DNA of 64,000 nucleotides from Rhodopseudomonas palustris JSC-3b. GTDB taxonomy: Bacteria; Pseudomonadota; Alphaproteobacteria; Rhizobiales; Xanthobacteraceae. Below, piece by piece: positions 10,351-18,643 of the stretch. Within the stretch, counting starts at the first letter, position 1. Each line of letters begins with the position of its first letter. The stretch is from the NCBI GenBank assembly GCA_000504425.1, contig KI632513.1, positions 3,034,952-3,098,951 on the forward strand. The letters are read 5' to 3'. The notes under the pieces are model-generated. The model had not been told where the DNA came from, made no database searches, and worked only from the letters and a program-made list of their open reading frames with translations. The translations under genes were made by a program, and so were the position numbers.

Positions 10351-10455
10351 GACGTTTTGTCGCGTTGCAGCAATTCGCTTGGCACCCCAGGCGGCCTTGG
10401 CATCGTCGCATTAGCTCGCCATATCTGACGAAGCCTGCCGAGGAGACACTCGATC

Positions 10456-11010
10456 GTGACCGCCATTCCTGAACTCACCAATTACGCCGATCGCTCGCTG
10501 CTGATCGTCGAGGATGACAAGCCGTTTCTCGATCGGCTGTCGCGCGCCATGGAAAGCCGCGGCTTCAGCGTCACCGCCTGCGATAGCGTCACCGATGGCT
10601 TGGCTCATATCGGCAAAGCGGCGCCGGCATTCGCCGTGGTCGATATGCGACTTGGCGATGGCAATGGTCTTGACGTGGTGTCGGCGCTCAAGCGGCAGCG
10701 CCCCGACGCGCGCGCGATCGTGCTGACCGGCTATGGCAACATCGCCACCGCGGTGACCGCGGTGAAGATGGGCGCGGTCGATTATCTGTCGAAGCCGGCC
10801 GATGCCGACGATGTGGTCGCGGCGCTGCTGGCGCTCGGCGGCGAGAAATCAGAGCCGCCGCAGAATCCGATGTCGGCCGACCGGGTGCGCTGGGAGCACA
10901 TCCAGCGCATCTATGAGATGTGCAACCGCAACGTCTCGGAAACGGCGCGCCGGCTCAACATGCATCGCCGCACCCTGCAGCGCATTCTGGCCAAGCGCGC
11001 ACCGAAGTAG
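10456..11010 (+). CDS. regA: Redox response regulator, RegA/ActR/RegR family
   Basis: A 184-residue response regulator that pairs with the upstream RegB-like kinase and controls photosynthesis, respiration, nitrogen or carbon fixation genes in this group. Receiver domain residues 1-125: acidic pair Glu19-Asp20, phospho-acceptor Asp63 in VVDMRLGDGNG, Lys113 in YLSKP. The C-terminal Fis-type helix-turn-helix is NVSETARRLNMHRRTLQRIL, very typical of RegA. The GTG at 10456 is preceded by GAGGAGACAC, a strong ribosome site. The compact length matches RegA/ActR exactly. Confidence 0.93.
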   Translation: MTAIPELTNYADRSLLIVEDDKPFLDRLSRAMESRGFSVTACDSVTDGLAHIGKAAPAFAVVDMRLGDGNGLDVVSALKRQRPDARAIVLTGYGNIATAVTAVKMGAVDYLSKPADADDVVAALLALGGEKSEPPQNPMSADRVRWEHIQRIYEMCNRNVSETARRLNMHRRTLQRILAKRAPK

Positions 11011-11032
11011 CTTCAAGCAATGCGGAAGTCTT

Positions 11033-11175
11033 CACCTCTCCCCGCTTGCGGGGAGAGGTCGACCGGCAAAGCCGGTCGGGTGAGGGGGCGCCTCACCGGA
11101 AAATAAGCGTATGACCTGCTGAGACACCCCCTCACCCCACCCCTCTCCCCGCAAGCGGGGCGAGGGAGCTTCAAC
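11033..11175. repeat. Long CTCTCCCCGC-type palindromic repeat
   Basis: The left part CACCTCTCCCCGCTTGCGGGGAG forms its own hairpin, then a GACCGGCAAAGCCGGTC hairpin, and the right part CTCTCCCCGCAAGCGGGGCGAG mirrors the left. The same mosaic order appears at 57011-57157. It lies between regA and a convergent gene and can serve as a bidirectional terminator. Confidence 0.8.
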
Positions 11176-11199
11176 GCGGCAGCGCTGCCGATACAACAA

Positions 11200-11679
11200 C
11201 TAAAGCTCCACAAATCCCTGCGGATCATTGAGCCGGCCGAGCCGCTGCGCCGCGCATAGCGCAAAGCGCACCGTCATCAGCTTGCGGGTCGGCGCCGCCA
11301 GCCGGTGCTCGGGCGCCTCGCACTGCAGATGCGCGCCATAGCCATCGGCGATGATCAATCCGGTGTCCTGCGGAAAAATCTCGCATGGCAGCTCCGGCTT
11401 GCAGGCGAAGAACAGCCGGTCGCAATGCGCCCGATAATCCTGCCATTTGTGATCGGCGCGCAAATCCTCCACCGACGATTTGATCTCGATGATCCAGATC
11501 TCGCTGCGCTCATTGAGCGCGACCAGATCGGCGCGGCGCCCGGACGGCAGCGGCAATTCCGGCACGCAGGCAAAGCCGAGCGAGCGCAGCAGACGCGCGG
11601 TGCCGCGCGCGATCGCAAGCGCCGCTTCGGATTGCCGGCGATCAATCGGCACATCGATTTGAACGGGTTCCGTTTCCAT
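11200..11679 (-). CDS. mmcB: MmcB-family DNA repair protein (PD-(D/E)XK fold)
   Basis: A 159-residue protein of the alphaproteobacterial MmcB family, a LexA/SOS-associated DNA repair factor in Caulobacter. The nuclease-like core is visible as GRRADLVALN followed by EIWIIEIKSS, the D...ExK arrangement of the PD-(D/E)XK superfamily; HCDRLFFACKPEL downstream is also conserved in the family. ATG at 11679 (METEPVQ) is preferred to a longer frame that would add a Cys-rich non-conserved extension. It is monocistronic and divergent from the VWA gene. Exact activity has not been established for the family as far as I know. Confidence 0.85.
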   Translation of the reverse strand: METEPVQIDVPIDRRQSEAALAIARGTARLLRSLGFACVPELPLPSGRRADLVALNERSEIWIIEIKSSVEDLRADHKWQDYRAHCDRLFFACKPELPCEIFPQDTGLIIADGYGAHLQCEAPEHRLAAPTRKLMTVRFALCAAQRLGRLNDPQGFVEL

Positions 11680-11807
11680 TGCGACGAAGCTTAGCCGAAT
11701 TGAGCGGGCCCCGACCAGGGTCGGCGCGATCCGGCATCCGGTGCAGCGCCTAACGGCGACATGGCACGCGGACCATGGGCAATGGCGGGGCATTGGAGAC
11801 TGGGATC

Positions 11808-12932
11808 ATGACTTCATTCAATTCTATTCGCGCGCTGGCGATCGCCGCGCTCGCCAGTGCCGCGGCGCTGGCGTTCGCGGCTCCGGCATCGGCCAAGCCC
11901 ACCGTGGAAGTGGCATTCGTGCTCGACACCACCGGCTCGATGAGCGCGCTGATCGAAGGCGCCAAGCGCAAGATCTGGTCGATCGCCACGACCATCGTTG
12001 ACCAGAACCCCGATGCCGACATCAAGATCGGCCTGATCGCCTATCGCGACATTGGCGATGACTACGTGACTCGCACCTTTGCGCTGACCACCGACATTCA
12101 AGACCTGTACGCCAATCTATTGGAGACCAAGGCGCGCGGCGGCGGCGACTGGCCGGAAAGCGTCAATGAAGCGCTCGATGTCGCCGTTAACAAGCTGCAA
12201 TGGAGCGAGGGCAAGGATAGCAGCCGCATCATCTTCCTGGTTGGCGATGCGCCGCCGCATATGGACTACGCGCAGGACACCAAGTTTCCCAAAACCCTGG
12301 CGGTGGCGCGGCAGAAGGACATTGTCGTCAACGCCGTACAAGCCGGCGACGCGCGCGACACCGCGCAGGTTTGGCACGAAATCGCCGATCGCGGCGGCGG
12401 CCGCTACATCCCGATCCCGCAGGACGGCGGCCAGGTGGTGGTCATCGAAACGCCCTATGACGATGAGATCATCATTCTGCAAAAGGAGATCAACGGCACC
12501 GTGCTGCCCTATGGGCCGCCGGCTTTGCAGCGCCGCACCGAAGGCAAGGCGCGGCAATTGTCCGAAGTCGCCGCGGCGGCGCCGGCGTCGGCATCCGACA
12601 TGGCGAGCTACATCAACAAGCGCGCCAAGGTCGCCTCCGAAGCGGTGACCGGCGGCGGCGATCTGGTCGGCGATGTTGCCGCCGGTCGTACCAAGCTCGA
12701 TGCCGTCAAGGACGACGAACTGCCGGATAGTTTGCGCAAGCTCGACGCGCAGCAGCGCGCCAGCGAGATCGAGACCCGGCTCAAAACCCGCAAGGCGCTC
12801 AACGATAAGCTCGCGGCGCTGGTGATGAAGCGCGACCAATATGTCGACGCCCATCGCGACAAATCGGCGCCGCCAGCCTCGTCATTCGACCGCAGCGTCG
12901 CGGACACGCTGAAGGCGCAGATCAAGCGGTAA
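11808..12932 (+). CDS. Secreted von Willebrand factor type A domain protein
   Basis: A 374-residue exported protein. Residues 1-29 form a signal peptide ending in PASAK. The VWA domain starts at once with VEVAFVLDTTGSM: Asp40 and Ser44 belong to the MIDAS metal site (DxTGSM variant), and a second acidic/Thr pair follows in IGLIAYRD. The C-terminal part (250-374) is charged and helical with several Lys/Arg clusters, possibly coiled coil. ATG at 11808 follows GGAGACTGGGATC. VWA proteins bind partners through Mg; nothing nearby indicates which, so its function is unknown. Confidence 0.85.
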   Translation: MTSFNSIRALAIAALASAAALAFAAPASAKPTVEVAFVLDTTGSMSALIEGAKRKIWSIATTIVDQNPDADIKIGLIAYRDIGDDYVTRTFALTTDIQDLYANLLETKARGGGDWPESVNEALDVAVNKLQWSEGKDSSRIIFLVGDAPPHMDYAQDTKFPKTLAVARQKDIVVNAVQAGDARDTAQVWHEIADRGGGRYIPIPQDGGQVVVIETPYDDEIIILQKEINGTVLPYGPPALQRRTEGKARQLSEVAAAAPASASDMASYINKRAKVASEAVTGGGDLVGDVAAGRTKLDAVKDDELPDSLRKLDAQQRASEIETRLKTRKALNDKLAALVMKRDQYVDAHRDKSAPPASSFDRSVADTLKAQIKR

Positions 12933-13012
12933 CGCCAGCCGGCCGTCATGCCCTCGCAATCCGCTGCTGCAATTTTTCTTGGCGGACCGTGAAAAATCGG
13001 CAAAGTGCGGGC

Positions 13013-13684
13013 ATGACAGAGCAAAACGAAGCGACCAATGCCAAGGCTGGGGCGGCGATCATTCCGGTGACGCCGTTCCAGCAGAACTGCATGCTGCTGT
13101 GGTGCGAGACCACCCGCAAGGCGGTGGTGATCGATCCCGGCGGCGATGTCGCGGCGATCCGCGCCGCGATCGATCAGGCCGGGGTCACCGTGGAAAAGAT
13201 CTGGCTGACCCACGGGCATGTCGACCATGTCGGCGGCGCCGATGAACTGCGCGAACAGCTCGGCGTGCCGGTCGAAGGCCCGCATATCGGCGACCAATTT
13301 CTGCTTGAGCATGTGGTGGAGAGCGGCCGCGGCTTTGGCATCACCGGCGTGCGCAACGTCACGCCCGATCGCTGGCTTGACGACGGCGAACAGCTCACGG
13401 TCGGCGAGCTCCGTTTTCAGGTACTGCATTGCCCGGGCCATTCGCCGGGCAGCGTGGTGTATTTTAGCGACGCGATGCGCTTTGCCATTGTTGGCGACGT
13501 GCTGTTCGCCGGCTCGGTCGGCCGCACCGATCTGCCGGGTGGCAATCATCGCACCTTGATCAGGTCGATCATGGATAAGCTGATGCCGCTTGGCGACGAT
13601 GTCGGCTTCATCAGCGGCCACGGGCCGGGCTCGACCTTCGGCCAGGAGCGCGTCAGCAACCCGTTCCTGAATGGCGAGATGTAG
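13013..13684 (+). CDS. MBL-fold metallo-hydrolase (glyoxalase II-like)
   Basis: A 223-residue metallo-beta-lactamase-fold enzyme of the YcbL/glyoxalase II-like group. The two-metal motif is THGHVDHVGG (His67, His69, Asp71, His72); further ligands are HCPGHSPGSV and the Asp in VGDVLFAGSVGRTDLPGG, and the last His is in ISGHGPGSTF. It is shorter than true glyoxalase II, lacking the C-terminal substrate domain, like E. coli YcbL. A GTG start at 12989 is also open; ATG at 13013 is preferred by family length. Probably a cytoplasmic thioesterase, natural substrate unknown. Confidence 0.88.
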   Translation: MTEQNEATNAKAGAAIIPVTPFQQNCMLLWCETTRKAVVIDPGGDVAAIRAAIDQAGVTVEKIWLTHGHVDHVGGADELREQLGVPVEGPHIGDQFLLEHVVESGRGFGITGVRNVTPDRWLDDGEQLTVGELRFQVLHCPGHSPGSVVYFSDAMRFAIVGDVLFAGSVGRTDLPGGNHRTLIRSIMDKLMPLGDDVGFISGHGPGSTFGQERVSNPFLNGEM

Positions 13685-13710
13685 CGCGCTGATCTTGGTA
13701 GCAGCTTCAT

Positions 13711-13794
13711 CGTGATGGCCGGGCTTGTCCCGGCCATTGACGTTTTTGTCGTAAGCCCAACACGTGGATGCCCGGGATAAGCCCGGGCATCACG
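13711..13794. repeat. Palindromic repeat, GGCCGGGC type (paired unit)
   Basis: Left hairpin GATGGCCGGGCTTGTCCCGG and right hairpin GCCCGGGATAAGCCCGGGC face each other around a degenerate CACGT spacer. It lies between convergent genes. One of about ten members of this family in the window. Confidence 0.8.
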
Positions 13795-13818
13795 CATTAC
13801 GTTTGATGGACCGAGAGA

Positions 13819-14235
13819 TCACTCGACAATATCGACCACGCGCCGGGTACGCGGATCAACCAGCACCGTGCGGTTGTTGACCACCGTGTAGCGATAATTG
13901 CGCGCGCCGTATTCGTCCGGGATTTCATAGAAGGTCACGCCCTCGGCGGGCAGCACCGTGCCGACCCTGACCTCGTCGCGATAGCGGAACGACGGATGGC
14001 GCTGCTCGACCGCATAGGCGCGGAAGCGCGGCCGCTCATCAACGCCAAGCACACCGGCGACGCCACCGACCACACCACCGATGGTGCCGCCAACCACCGC
14101 GCCGAGCGGCCCCGCCGCCTCGCCGCCTTCGCGCGCGCCGCGCTCAATGCCGCCGGGAACGCCTTGCGCCGCGGCCAGCGTCGGAATCATCAGCGCTGCA
14201 ATCACAGCGCCAGTACCGAGCCATCGTCGAATCAT
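13819..14235 (-). CDS. Secreted DUF1236-type small protein
   Basis: A 138-residue protein with a signal peptide (residues 1-23, ending LAAAQG). A glycine-rich segment at 40-65 (GAVVGGTIGGVVGGVAGVLG) looks like a membrane-inserting or glycine-zipper stretch. The C-terminus has the DUF1236 pattern: VGTVLPAEGVTFYEIPDEYG followed by YRYTVVNNRTVLVDPRTRRVV. ATG at 14235 follows GAGGAGTTCCC. The family is widespread in Bradyrhizobium and relatives, with no defined function; export to the periplasm is likely. Confidence 0.85.
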   Translation of the reverse strand: MIRRWLGTGAVIAALMIPTLAAAQGVPGGIERGAREGGEAAGPLGAVVGGTIGGVVGGVAGVLGVDERPRFRAYAVEQRHPSFRYRDEVRVGTVLPAEGVTFYEIPDEYGARNYRYTVVNNRTVLVDPRTRRVVDIVE

Positions 14236-14391
14236 GGGAACTCCTCAGTCTGTTGAAACGGACCTTGGACAACCCGTCGCAGCAGCTCATGTTCCGCAGC
14301 GAAACGCAGAAGCTGGTGATAGGAACCACATGTGTCAGACGTGAATGCGGGCATCCACGTCACCATGCAATTGATACCAACCACTCCGCAT

Positions 14392-14482
14392 GTCATGGCC
14401 GGGCTCCGTCCCGGCCATCCACGTCTTTAATCTTGCAAGCGCGTTCAAGACGTGGATGGCCGCGGCAAGCGCGGGCATGACG
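14392..14482. repeat. Palindromic repeat, GGCCGGGC type (full unit)
   Basis: Two hairpins (GTCATGGCCGGGCTCCGTCC... and ...GGCCGCGGCAAGCGCGGGC) flank CCACGTCTT and AAGACGTGG, which also pair, so the whole unit is one long cruciform. The outer flanks TTGATACCAACC (about 14371) and GTTGGTACCAA (about 14490) are inverted as well, as at 40786. Confidence 0.85.
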
Positions 14483-14511
14483 TGATGAAGTTGGTACCAA
14501 TCGAGGCGTGA

Positions 14512-15651
14512 TTACTTGATCAATCCGGCCGCGGTCAGCGCCTTGGTGATCACCGCCGCGACATCGATGCCGCGCCGGCCAGCACCGCACTGCGCGAACT
14601 GATCGTCCGGCGCCGATTGCGAGGTGGTGCTGGCTCGCTGCTGCTTGCGCACAGGTTCTGCGTCGGCGGCAAGATGAATACGCCCGGTCAGGCCGAAGAA
14701 CTTGGCAATGTGATAGGACGACGCAATGCCGGCTTCGAGCAGAAACGGCCCGGGCGTGCCAAAGCGCTCGCCGGTATCGGCGACGCCAAGCGGCGTGCCA
14801 TGCGCCATGCCGGCGATGGTGTAGGACTCCACCACCACCGTGCCATCACCATCGAGCCATTGCCGGCGCGCTTGGCCATCGACCGTTCCGTCCACGCTCG
14901 GCGCGGCCGGCACGCCATGCAGATCGAGCCATTGCAGCGCCAGCTGACTGGCATTGCCGGGATGCACGGTGCGATCGGCGCTGCCGTGCCACACCGATAA
15001 TCGCGGCCACGGCCCCTGATGATGCGAGGCATGACGGACCCGGTCGCCCAGCTCCTGGCCGCTATGGGTCGCCGGACTCATCATGGCATGCAGCGCCTGC
15101 CGGACATTATGCGCGACGCCGTAAGGCAGGCCGGCGATCACCGCGCCGGCGGAAAACACGTCAGGATAGGTGGCGAGTAGCACCGCGCTCATCGCGCCGC
15201 CCGCCGACAAGCCCGTGATGAAGATGCGCTTGCGATCGAGCTTATGGGCGCGAACCATCTGTTCGACCATTGCCCGGATCGAGGCCGCTTCGCCATGGCC
15301 GCGCCGGATATCCTCCGGGCTGAACCAGTTGAAACAGCCTTGCGGATTGTTGGACTTCTGCTGTTCCGGCATCAGCAGCGCAAAGCCATAGCGGCGCGCC
15401 AGCGTCGACCAGCCGGCACCGAACTCATAGCCGGCCGCGCTCTGGCCGCAGCCATGCAGCACCACCACCAGCGGCGCTTGCGCCGCCAAGCCGGGCGGCG
15501 CGTAGCTCCACATGCGCAACGCGCCGGGATTGCTGCCGAATGCGGTGGTCTCAACTAGCGGGCTATCGACCGGAACTTGCGGCCCAATGCCATGGGCCAT
15601 TCGGCTGGTTTTGAGCCGGCGAAGAAACTCGATCTGGCTGGCGAGGGACAC
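14512..15651 (-). CDS. PHB depolymerase-family esterase (CE1 / LpqC-like)
   Basis: A 379-residue alpha/beta hydrolase of the PHB-depolymerase/feruloyl-esterase family. The oxyanion-hole segment is VVVLHGCGQSA, with the typical QQKSNNPQGCFNWF loop, and the nucleophile Ser149 lies in GLSAGGAMS; SVWHGSADRTVHPGN supplies the Asp and MAHGTPL the probable His. The GTG start at 15651 is chosen for the AAGGAGCCGCC just before it. No signal peptide is visible, so it is probably cytoplasmic or exported by another route. A CTGC-N3-GCA box sits about 45 bp upstream and could be a PhaR site. Polyester or aromatic ester hydrolysis are both possible. Confidence 0.85.
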   Translation of the reverse strand: MSLASQIEFLRRLKTSRMAHGIGPQVPVDSPLVETTAFGSNPGALRMWSYAPPGLAAQAPLVVVLHGCGQSAAGYEFGAGWSTLARRYGFALLMPEQQKSNNPQGCFNWFSPEDIRRGHGEAASIRAMVEQMVRAHKLDRKRIFITGLSAGGAMSAVLLATYPDVFSAGAVIAGLPYGVAHNVRQALHAMMSPATHSGQELGDRVRHASHHQGPWPRLSVWHGSADRTVHPGNASQLALQWLDLHGVPAAPSVDGTVDGQARRQWLDGDGTVVVESYTIAGMAHGTPLGVADTGERFGTPGPFLLEAGIASSYHIAKFFGLTGRIHLAADAEPVRKQQRASTTSQSAPDDQFAQCGAGRRGIDVAAVITKALTAAGLIK

Positions 15652-15695
15652 GGCGGCTCCTTGACGGCAAACGGCGTCGTCCCCTGATATGGTTG

Positions 15696-15706
15696 CTGCA
15701 ATGCAA
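15696..15706 (-). promoter_or_regulatory. Possible PhaR-type operator
   Basis: CTGCAATGCAA matches seven of eight fixed positions of the CTGC-N3-GCAG pattern reported for the PHB regulator PhaR of Paracoccus. It is about 45 bp upstream of the PHB-depolymerase-family esterase start. Short motif, so chance is possible. Confidence 0.3.
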
Positions 15707-15866
15707 TATGAAAGGGCGCGCCACACTATGAACGCATCAATCGCGCGGCCCGGCAAGTTCCGTCGCGTGCGTTCGCTTGACGCAAACCATAGCGCATCGA
15801 TCCGCGGCACAGCCGGAGCAACGGCCGTGCCGCTTACCGATCAATCAACGACGCGCGGCGAACAGC

Positions 15867-16184
15867 TCAATCGCAGCCGCGGCTGCGCTCCAGCCATTTG
15901 ATCTCCTCAATGCGCGACCGGATATGACGCGGCAGCGGCACCGCCGCCTGATCGTCATACATGCAGCCGGCATTGCCGAAGAACGAGATCGCCCGCGCGG
16001 TCTTGAAGCAATAACCGGCGTCCTTGTAGTAGCCGTTGCGTTCGACCCACAGATCCTGACAGCTCTGTGCCTGCGCCAGCGACGCGAACATGGTCGCGGC
16101 CGCCAACGCCGAACTTACGGCGATGAGCACCCGGCCAACACGGCGCGGCGTGGCTTGATGGTTCGACGACGTTACTCCGGTCAT
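15867..16184 (-). CDS. Small secreted YARHG-domain protein
   Basis: A 105-residue protein with a signal peptide (residues 1-38, cleavage after LAQAQ) and a mature YARHG-like domain: CQDLWVERNGYYKDAGYCFKT and SFFGNAGCMYDD. Four mature Cys could form disulfides. ATG at 16184 is chosen because GAGGGCGACAGCC precedes it; an ATG at 16199 and a TTG at 16211, which would overlap the stop of the upstream gene, are alternatives. It follows the Gly/His-rich gene by about 24 bp and is probably cotranscribed with it. The family is periplasmic or surface-located with no proven role. Confidence 0.8.
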   Translation of the reverse strand: MTGVTSSNHQATPRRVGRVLIAVSSALAAATMFASLAQAQSCQDLWVERNGYYKDAGYCFKTARAISFFGNAGCMYDDQAAVPLPRHIRSRIEEIKWLERSRGCD

Positions 16185-16207
16185 GGCTGTCGCCCTCATC
16201 TGATCAT

Positions 16208-16648
16208 TCAATCATTGTAGTAATAACGCTGCTGACGATAGTAACGGCGCTCGCGGCGCGCCTGATCGCGCGCGGCCTGTTCGGCGGCGATGCCCATCAT
16301 GGTGCCGACGATACCGGCGGCCACCGCTGCACCGGCATTGCCGCCACCGCCATGATGATGGTGATAACCACCGCCACCGCCGTGGTAACGGCCGCCGCCA
16401 TGCACCCGCGGACCACCGCCACCATAGCGCGGACCACCACCATGCACGCCGCCGCCCCGATGCCCGCCGCCATGCCGGTACTGCACCTGCTGCAGCGGCA
16501 GCACGCCCTCGATGGCCAGAGACCGATCTGCGGCCTGCAGTGCAGCGGCGCTGGCGCCCAGCGACGCGGCAGCAGCCCGGTCCGCCGCAAAGGACAGGCA
16601 CGCGCCTGCCAACAGCAGCCCGGCTGCGAAACAACGAAACGACGACAT
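16208..16648 (-). CDS. Secreted Gly/His-rich protein with glycine-zipper segment
   Basis: A 146-residue protein. Residues 1-28 look like a signal peptide (AADRAAAAS). Residues 60-105 are a low-complexity Gly/His/Arg/Tyr region (HGGGHRGGGVHGGGPRYGG and YHHHHGGGG), likely to bind transition metals. Residues 105-122 (AGAAVAAGIVGTMMGIAAE) are a small-residue hydrophobic segment like a glycine zipper, followed by a basic, Tyr-rich tail. ATG at 16648 follows GGGGGTATTTG. It is upstream of, and probably in an operon with, the YARHG gene. Function unknown; metal binding or envelope stress are guesses. Confidence 0.75.
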   Translation of the reverse strand: MSSFRCFAAGLLLAGACLSFAADRAAAASLGASAAALQAADRSLAIEGVLPLQQVQYRHGGGHRGGGVHGGGPRYGGGGPRVHGGGRYHGGGGGYHHHHGGGGNAGAAVAAGIVGTMMGIAAEQAARDQARRERRYYRQQRYYYND

Positions 16649-16888
16649 CAAATACCCCCTTCAATAAGCCGCTTGCCGATACCGGCCCGCGCGACTCTGC
16701 GCGTACGCGACGCTGGCATCCTCAAGCCGCGCCGCGCCCGCAAGCGTTGATCTGTGACAACTCCGTTCGCGCCATGCGCGGCCAACGGCTTGCACTCGCA
16801 AGACCAGCATCTATCTCTATCGTGCAGGGATTGCCTCGCCTGCCCCCTCCTCCGCCTGCTCCCACGCACGCAACACGGACTGGTTCGA

Positions 16889-17350
16889 ATGTATGATGTC
16901 TTGAAAGCTCTCCACGTGATCGGTGTCGTGCTGCTGGTCGGCAATGTGACGATCACCGCTTACTGGAAGGTGCTGGCCGATCGCACCAACGACCCGAAGA
17001 TCGTGGCGCACGCCCAACGCGGCGTGAATGTCGCCGACTGGATCTTCACGCTGGCCGGGATCGCGCTGGTGATGATCGGCGGTTATGGCGCAGCCTGGGT
17101 CAAGGGATTGCCGTTGTTTGATTCGATCTGGCTGGTGGGCGGCCAGATTCTGTTCGTGGTGTCCGGCATGATGTGGCTCGGCATCCTCGTGCCGCTGCAA
17201 ATCCGCCAGGGCCGCGCCGCGCGGCTGTTCGCCAACGCCGAGCGCATCCCGATGGACTATCTGCGCGACGCGCAGCGCTGGCTGGTGTGGGGCATCATCG
17301 CCACCCTGCCGCTGGTCGCCGCCACCGTGCTGATGGTGCTGAAACCGTAA
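16889..17350 (+). CDS. DUF2269-like integral membrane protein
   Basis: A 153-residue protein with four predicted membrane helices (about 2-24, 48-68, 77-100 and 130-150) and the conserved start MYDVLKALHVIGVVLLVGN found in DUF2269 family members. ATG at 16889; the longer frame upstream is Cys- and Pro-rich and unlike the family. Its stop is only 3 bp from the stop of the convergent FUSC gene. The family has a conserved His in helix 1 (ALHVIG) but no known function. Confidence 0.82.
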   Translation: MYDVLKALHVIGVVLLVGNVTITAYWKVLADRTNDPKIVAHAQRGVNVADWIFTLAGIALVMIGGYGAAWVKGLPLFDSIWLVGGQILFVVSGMMWLGILVPLQIRQGRAARLFANAERIPMDYLRDAQRWLVWGIIATLPLVAATVLMVLKP

Positions 17351-17353
17351 AGC

Positions 17354-18481
17354 TCAGTCGGCGGCGGGTGCTGCATCCGCCGCCGGCTTCGACGGCACGC
17401 GCTCATTGAGGCGCATCGCCAGATCGCGGAAATTGCGCTGCAATTGCTCCAGCGCGAAACCAAGCGCGAAAAACTGTTCGATCTGCTCGCCGGACAACGC
17501 CCGGGTCAGACCTTCGCGGCGCACGGCGGCCACTTCATCGGTATAGTCAGTGAGCGCCTGCTGCATCGGCTGCAGCGGCGGAGCGTGCCTGCGGCTGCGC
17601 AGCGCCTCGGCCGAGGTCCGAAGATAGTCCGTCGCGGCGACGCCGACCCGCTTGAGGGCGCCGCCGAGCCTTTGCTGCATCACATCGGGCAGCGGCGCGC
17701 CGGCGGCGCGGCCGATCATCACCAGATCGTGACGCAGCCGCAGCAGCGTGCGCAGCAGCGGCGCGGCGTCGAGACCGGGCGACAGCCCGACCGCTCGCTC
17801 GCTTTCCGCTTCGCCGGCCACTTCGCCGAGTTTCACCAGCGATTCGCCGATGCCGTCCTGCAGGCGGTGCAGCGCGTCGTTGTCGAGGCCGCGCGTCAGC
17901 CCCGCCAGCAACTCGCGTAGCGCATCGGCCATCAATTCCAGGCTGCGCGCCGCGCAGCCGATCGCCATGCCCATCGCGCGCGACGGCAGCACGAAGAACG
18001 ACACCACCAGCCCGGTGATGGCACCAACCCCGACTTCCAGCACGCGGTCGATCGCCGAATCGATCGGCTGCACCTCGGTCATGGTCGGCACCAGCAGCAC
18101 GATGATCGCCGTGACCGTGGCGACATGCAGACGCGGATTGAACGCCGCAAGCAGCGCCAGCGGCGCCACCACCACCGCCAGCAAAGCCAGCAGTTCAAAC
18201 TCGTTGCCATGCGGCACGAAGATCGTGACCACACCGCCATAGATCACGCCGCCGATCGTGCCGACCAGATAATCGAGCGCGGTGCGCAGCGAGCGGCCGA
18301 CGCTGAGTTGCGTGACGATGATCGCCGTCAGCACCGCCCATAGCGGCAGATGCAGATGCGACAGCTGGGCGGCCGCGAAGGCCAGCAACGCGGCGAGCGT
18401 GACGCGCAGCGCAAGCCCGAGTTGCGGACGGCGCGACTTCAGTTGCTTGACGAGCAGGGAACGCAGCTTCGGCATTGGCAT
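17354..18481 (-). CDS. FUSC-family inner membrane protein / putative aromatic acid exporter
   Basis: A 375-residue protein of the FUSC (fusaric acid resistance/AaeB-like) family. Six hydrophobic helices fill residues 20-170, including LPLWAVLTAIIVTQLSVG and the family motif VGTIGGVIYGGVV; the remaining half is a cytoplasmic helical domain. Full FUSC exporters have two such membrane halves; this is the single-half, ArAE_1-like form, which may dimerise. ATG at 18481 or 18475 are both possible. It may export aromatic acids or other weak acids (inference from family), and no periplasmic adaptor gene is nearby. Confidence 0.83.
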   Translation of the reverse strand: MPMPKLRSLLVKQLKSRRPQLGLALRVTLAALLAFAAAQLSHLHLPLWAVLTAIIVTQLSVGRSLRTALDYLVGTIGGVIYGGVVTIFVPHGNEFELLALLAVVVAPLALLAAFNPRLHVATVTAIIVLLVPTMTEVQPIDSAIDRVLEVGVGAITGLVVSFFVLPSRAMGMAIGCAARSLELMADALRELLAGLTRGLDNDALHRLQDGIGESLVKLGEVAGEAESERAVGLSPGLDAAPLLRTLLRLRHDLVMIGRAAGAPLPDVMQQRLGGALKRVGVAATDYLRTSAEALRSRRHAPPLQPMQQALTDYTDEVAAVRREGLTRALSGEQIEQFFALGFALEQLQRNFRDLAMRLNERVPSKPAADAAPAAD

Positions 18482-18643
18482 CGATTCGGCATTGGCTCCG
18501 GTTGCAGCCAGGGCGGCGCCCCGGCGAGAGACGGCCACAGACCACAGAGAATGGCGCCATGCAAATCACGCGCCCTGCCAGCGCTTGAACGGCGTGGGGC
18601 CGCCGCCTAACGTGCCGCAAATTTCCCGAACTTGGAATGCGAT

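Noticed and set aside
11033..11175. CRISPR array
   Set aside because: The repeats are inverted palindromes, not regularly spaced direct repeats with unique spacers.
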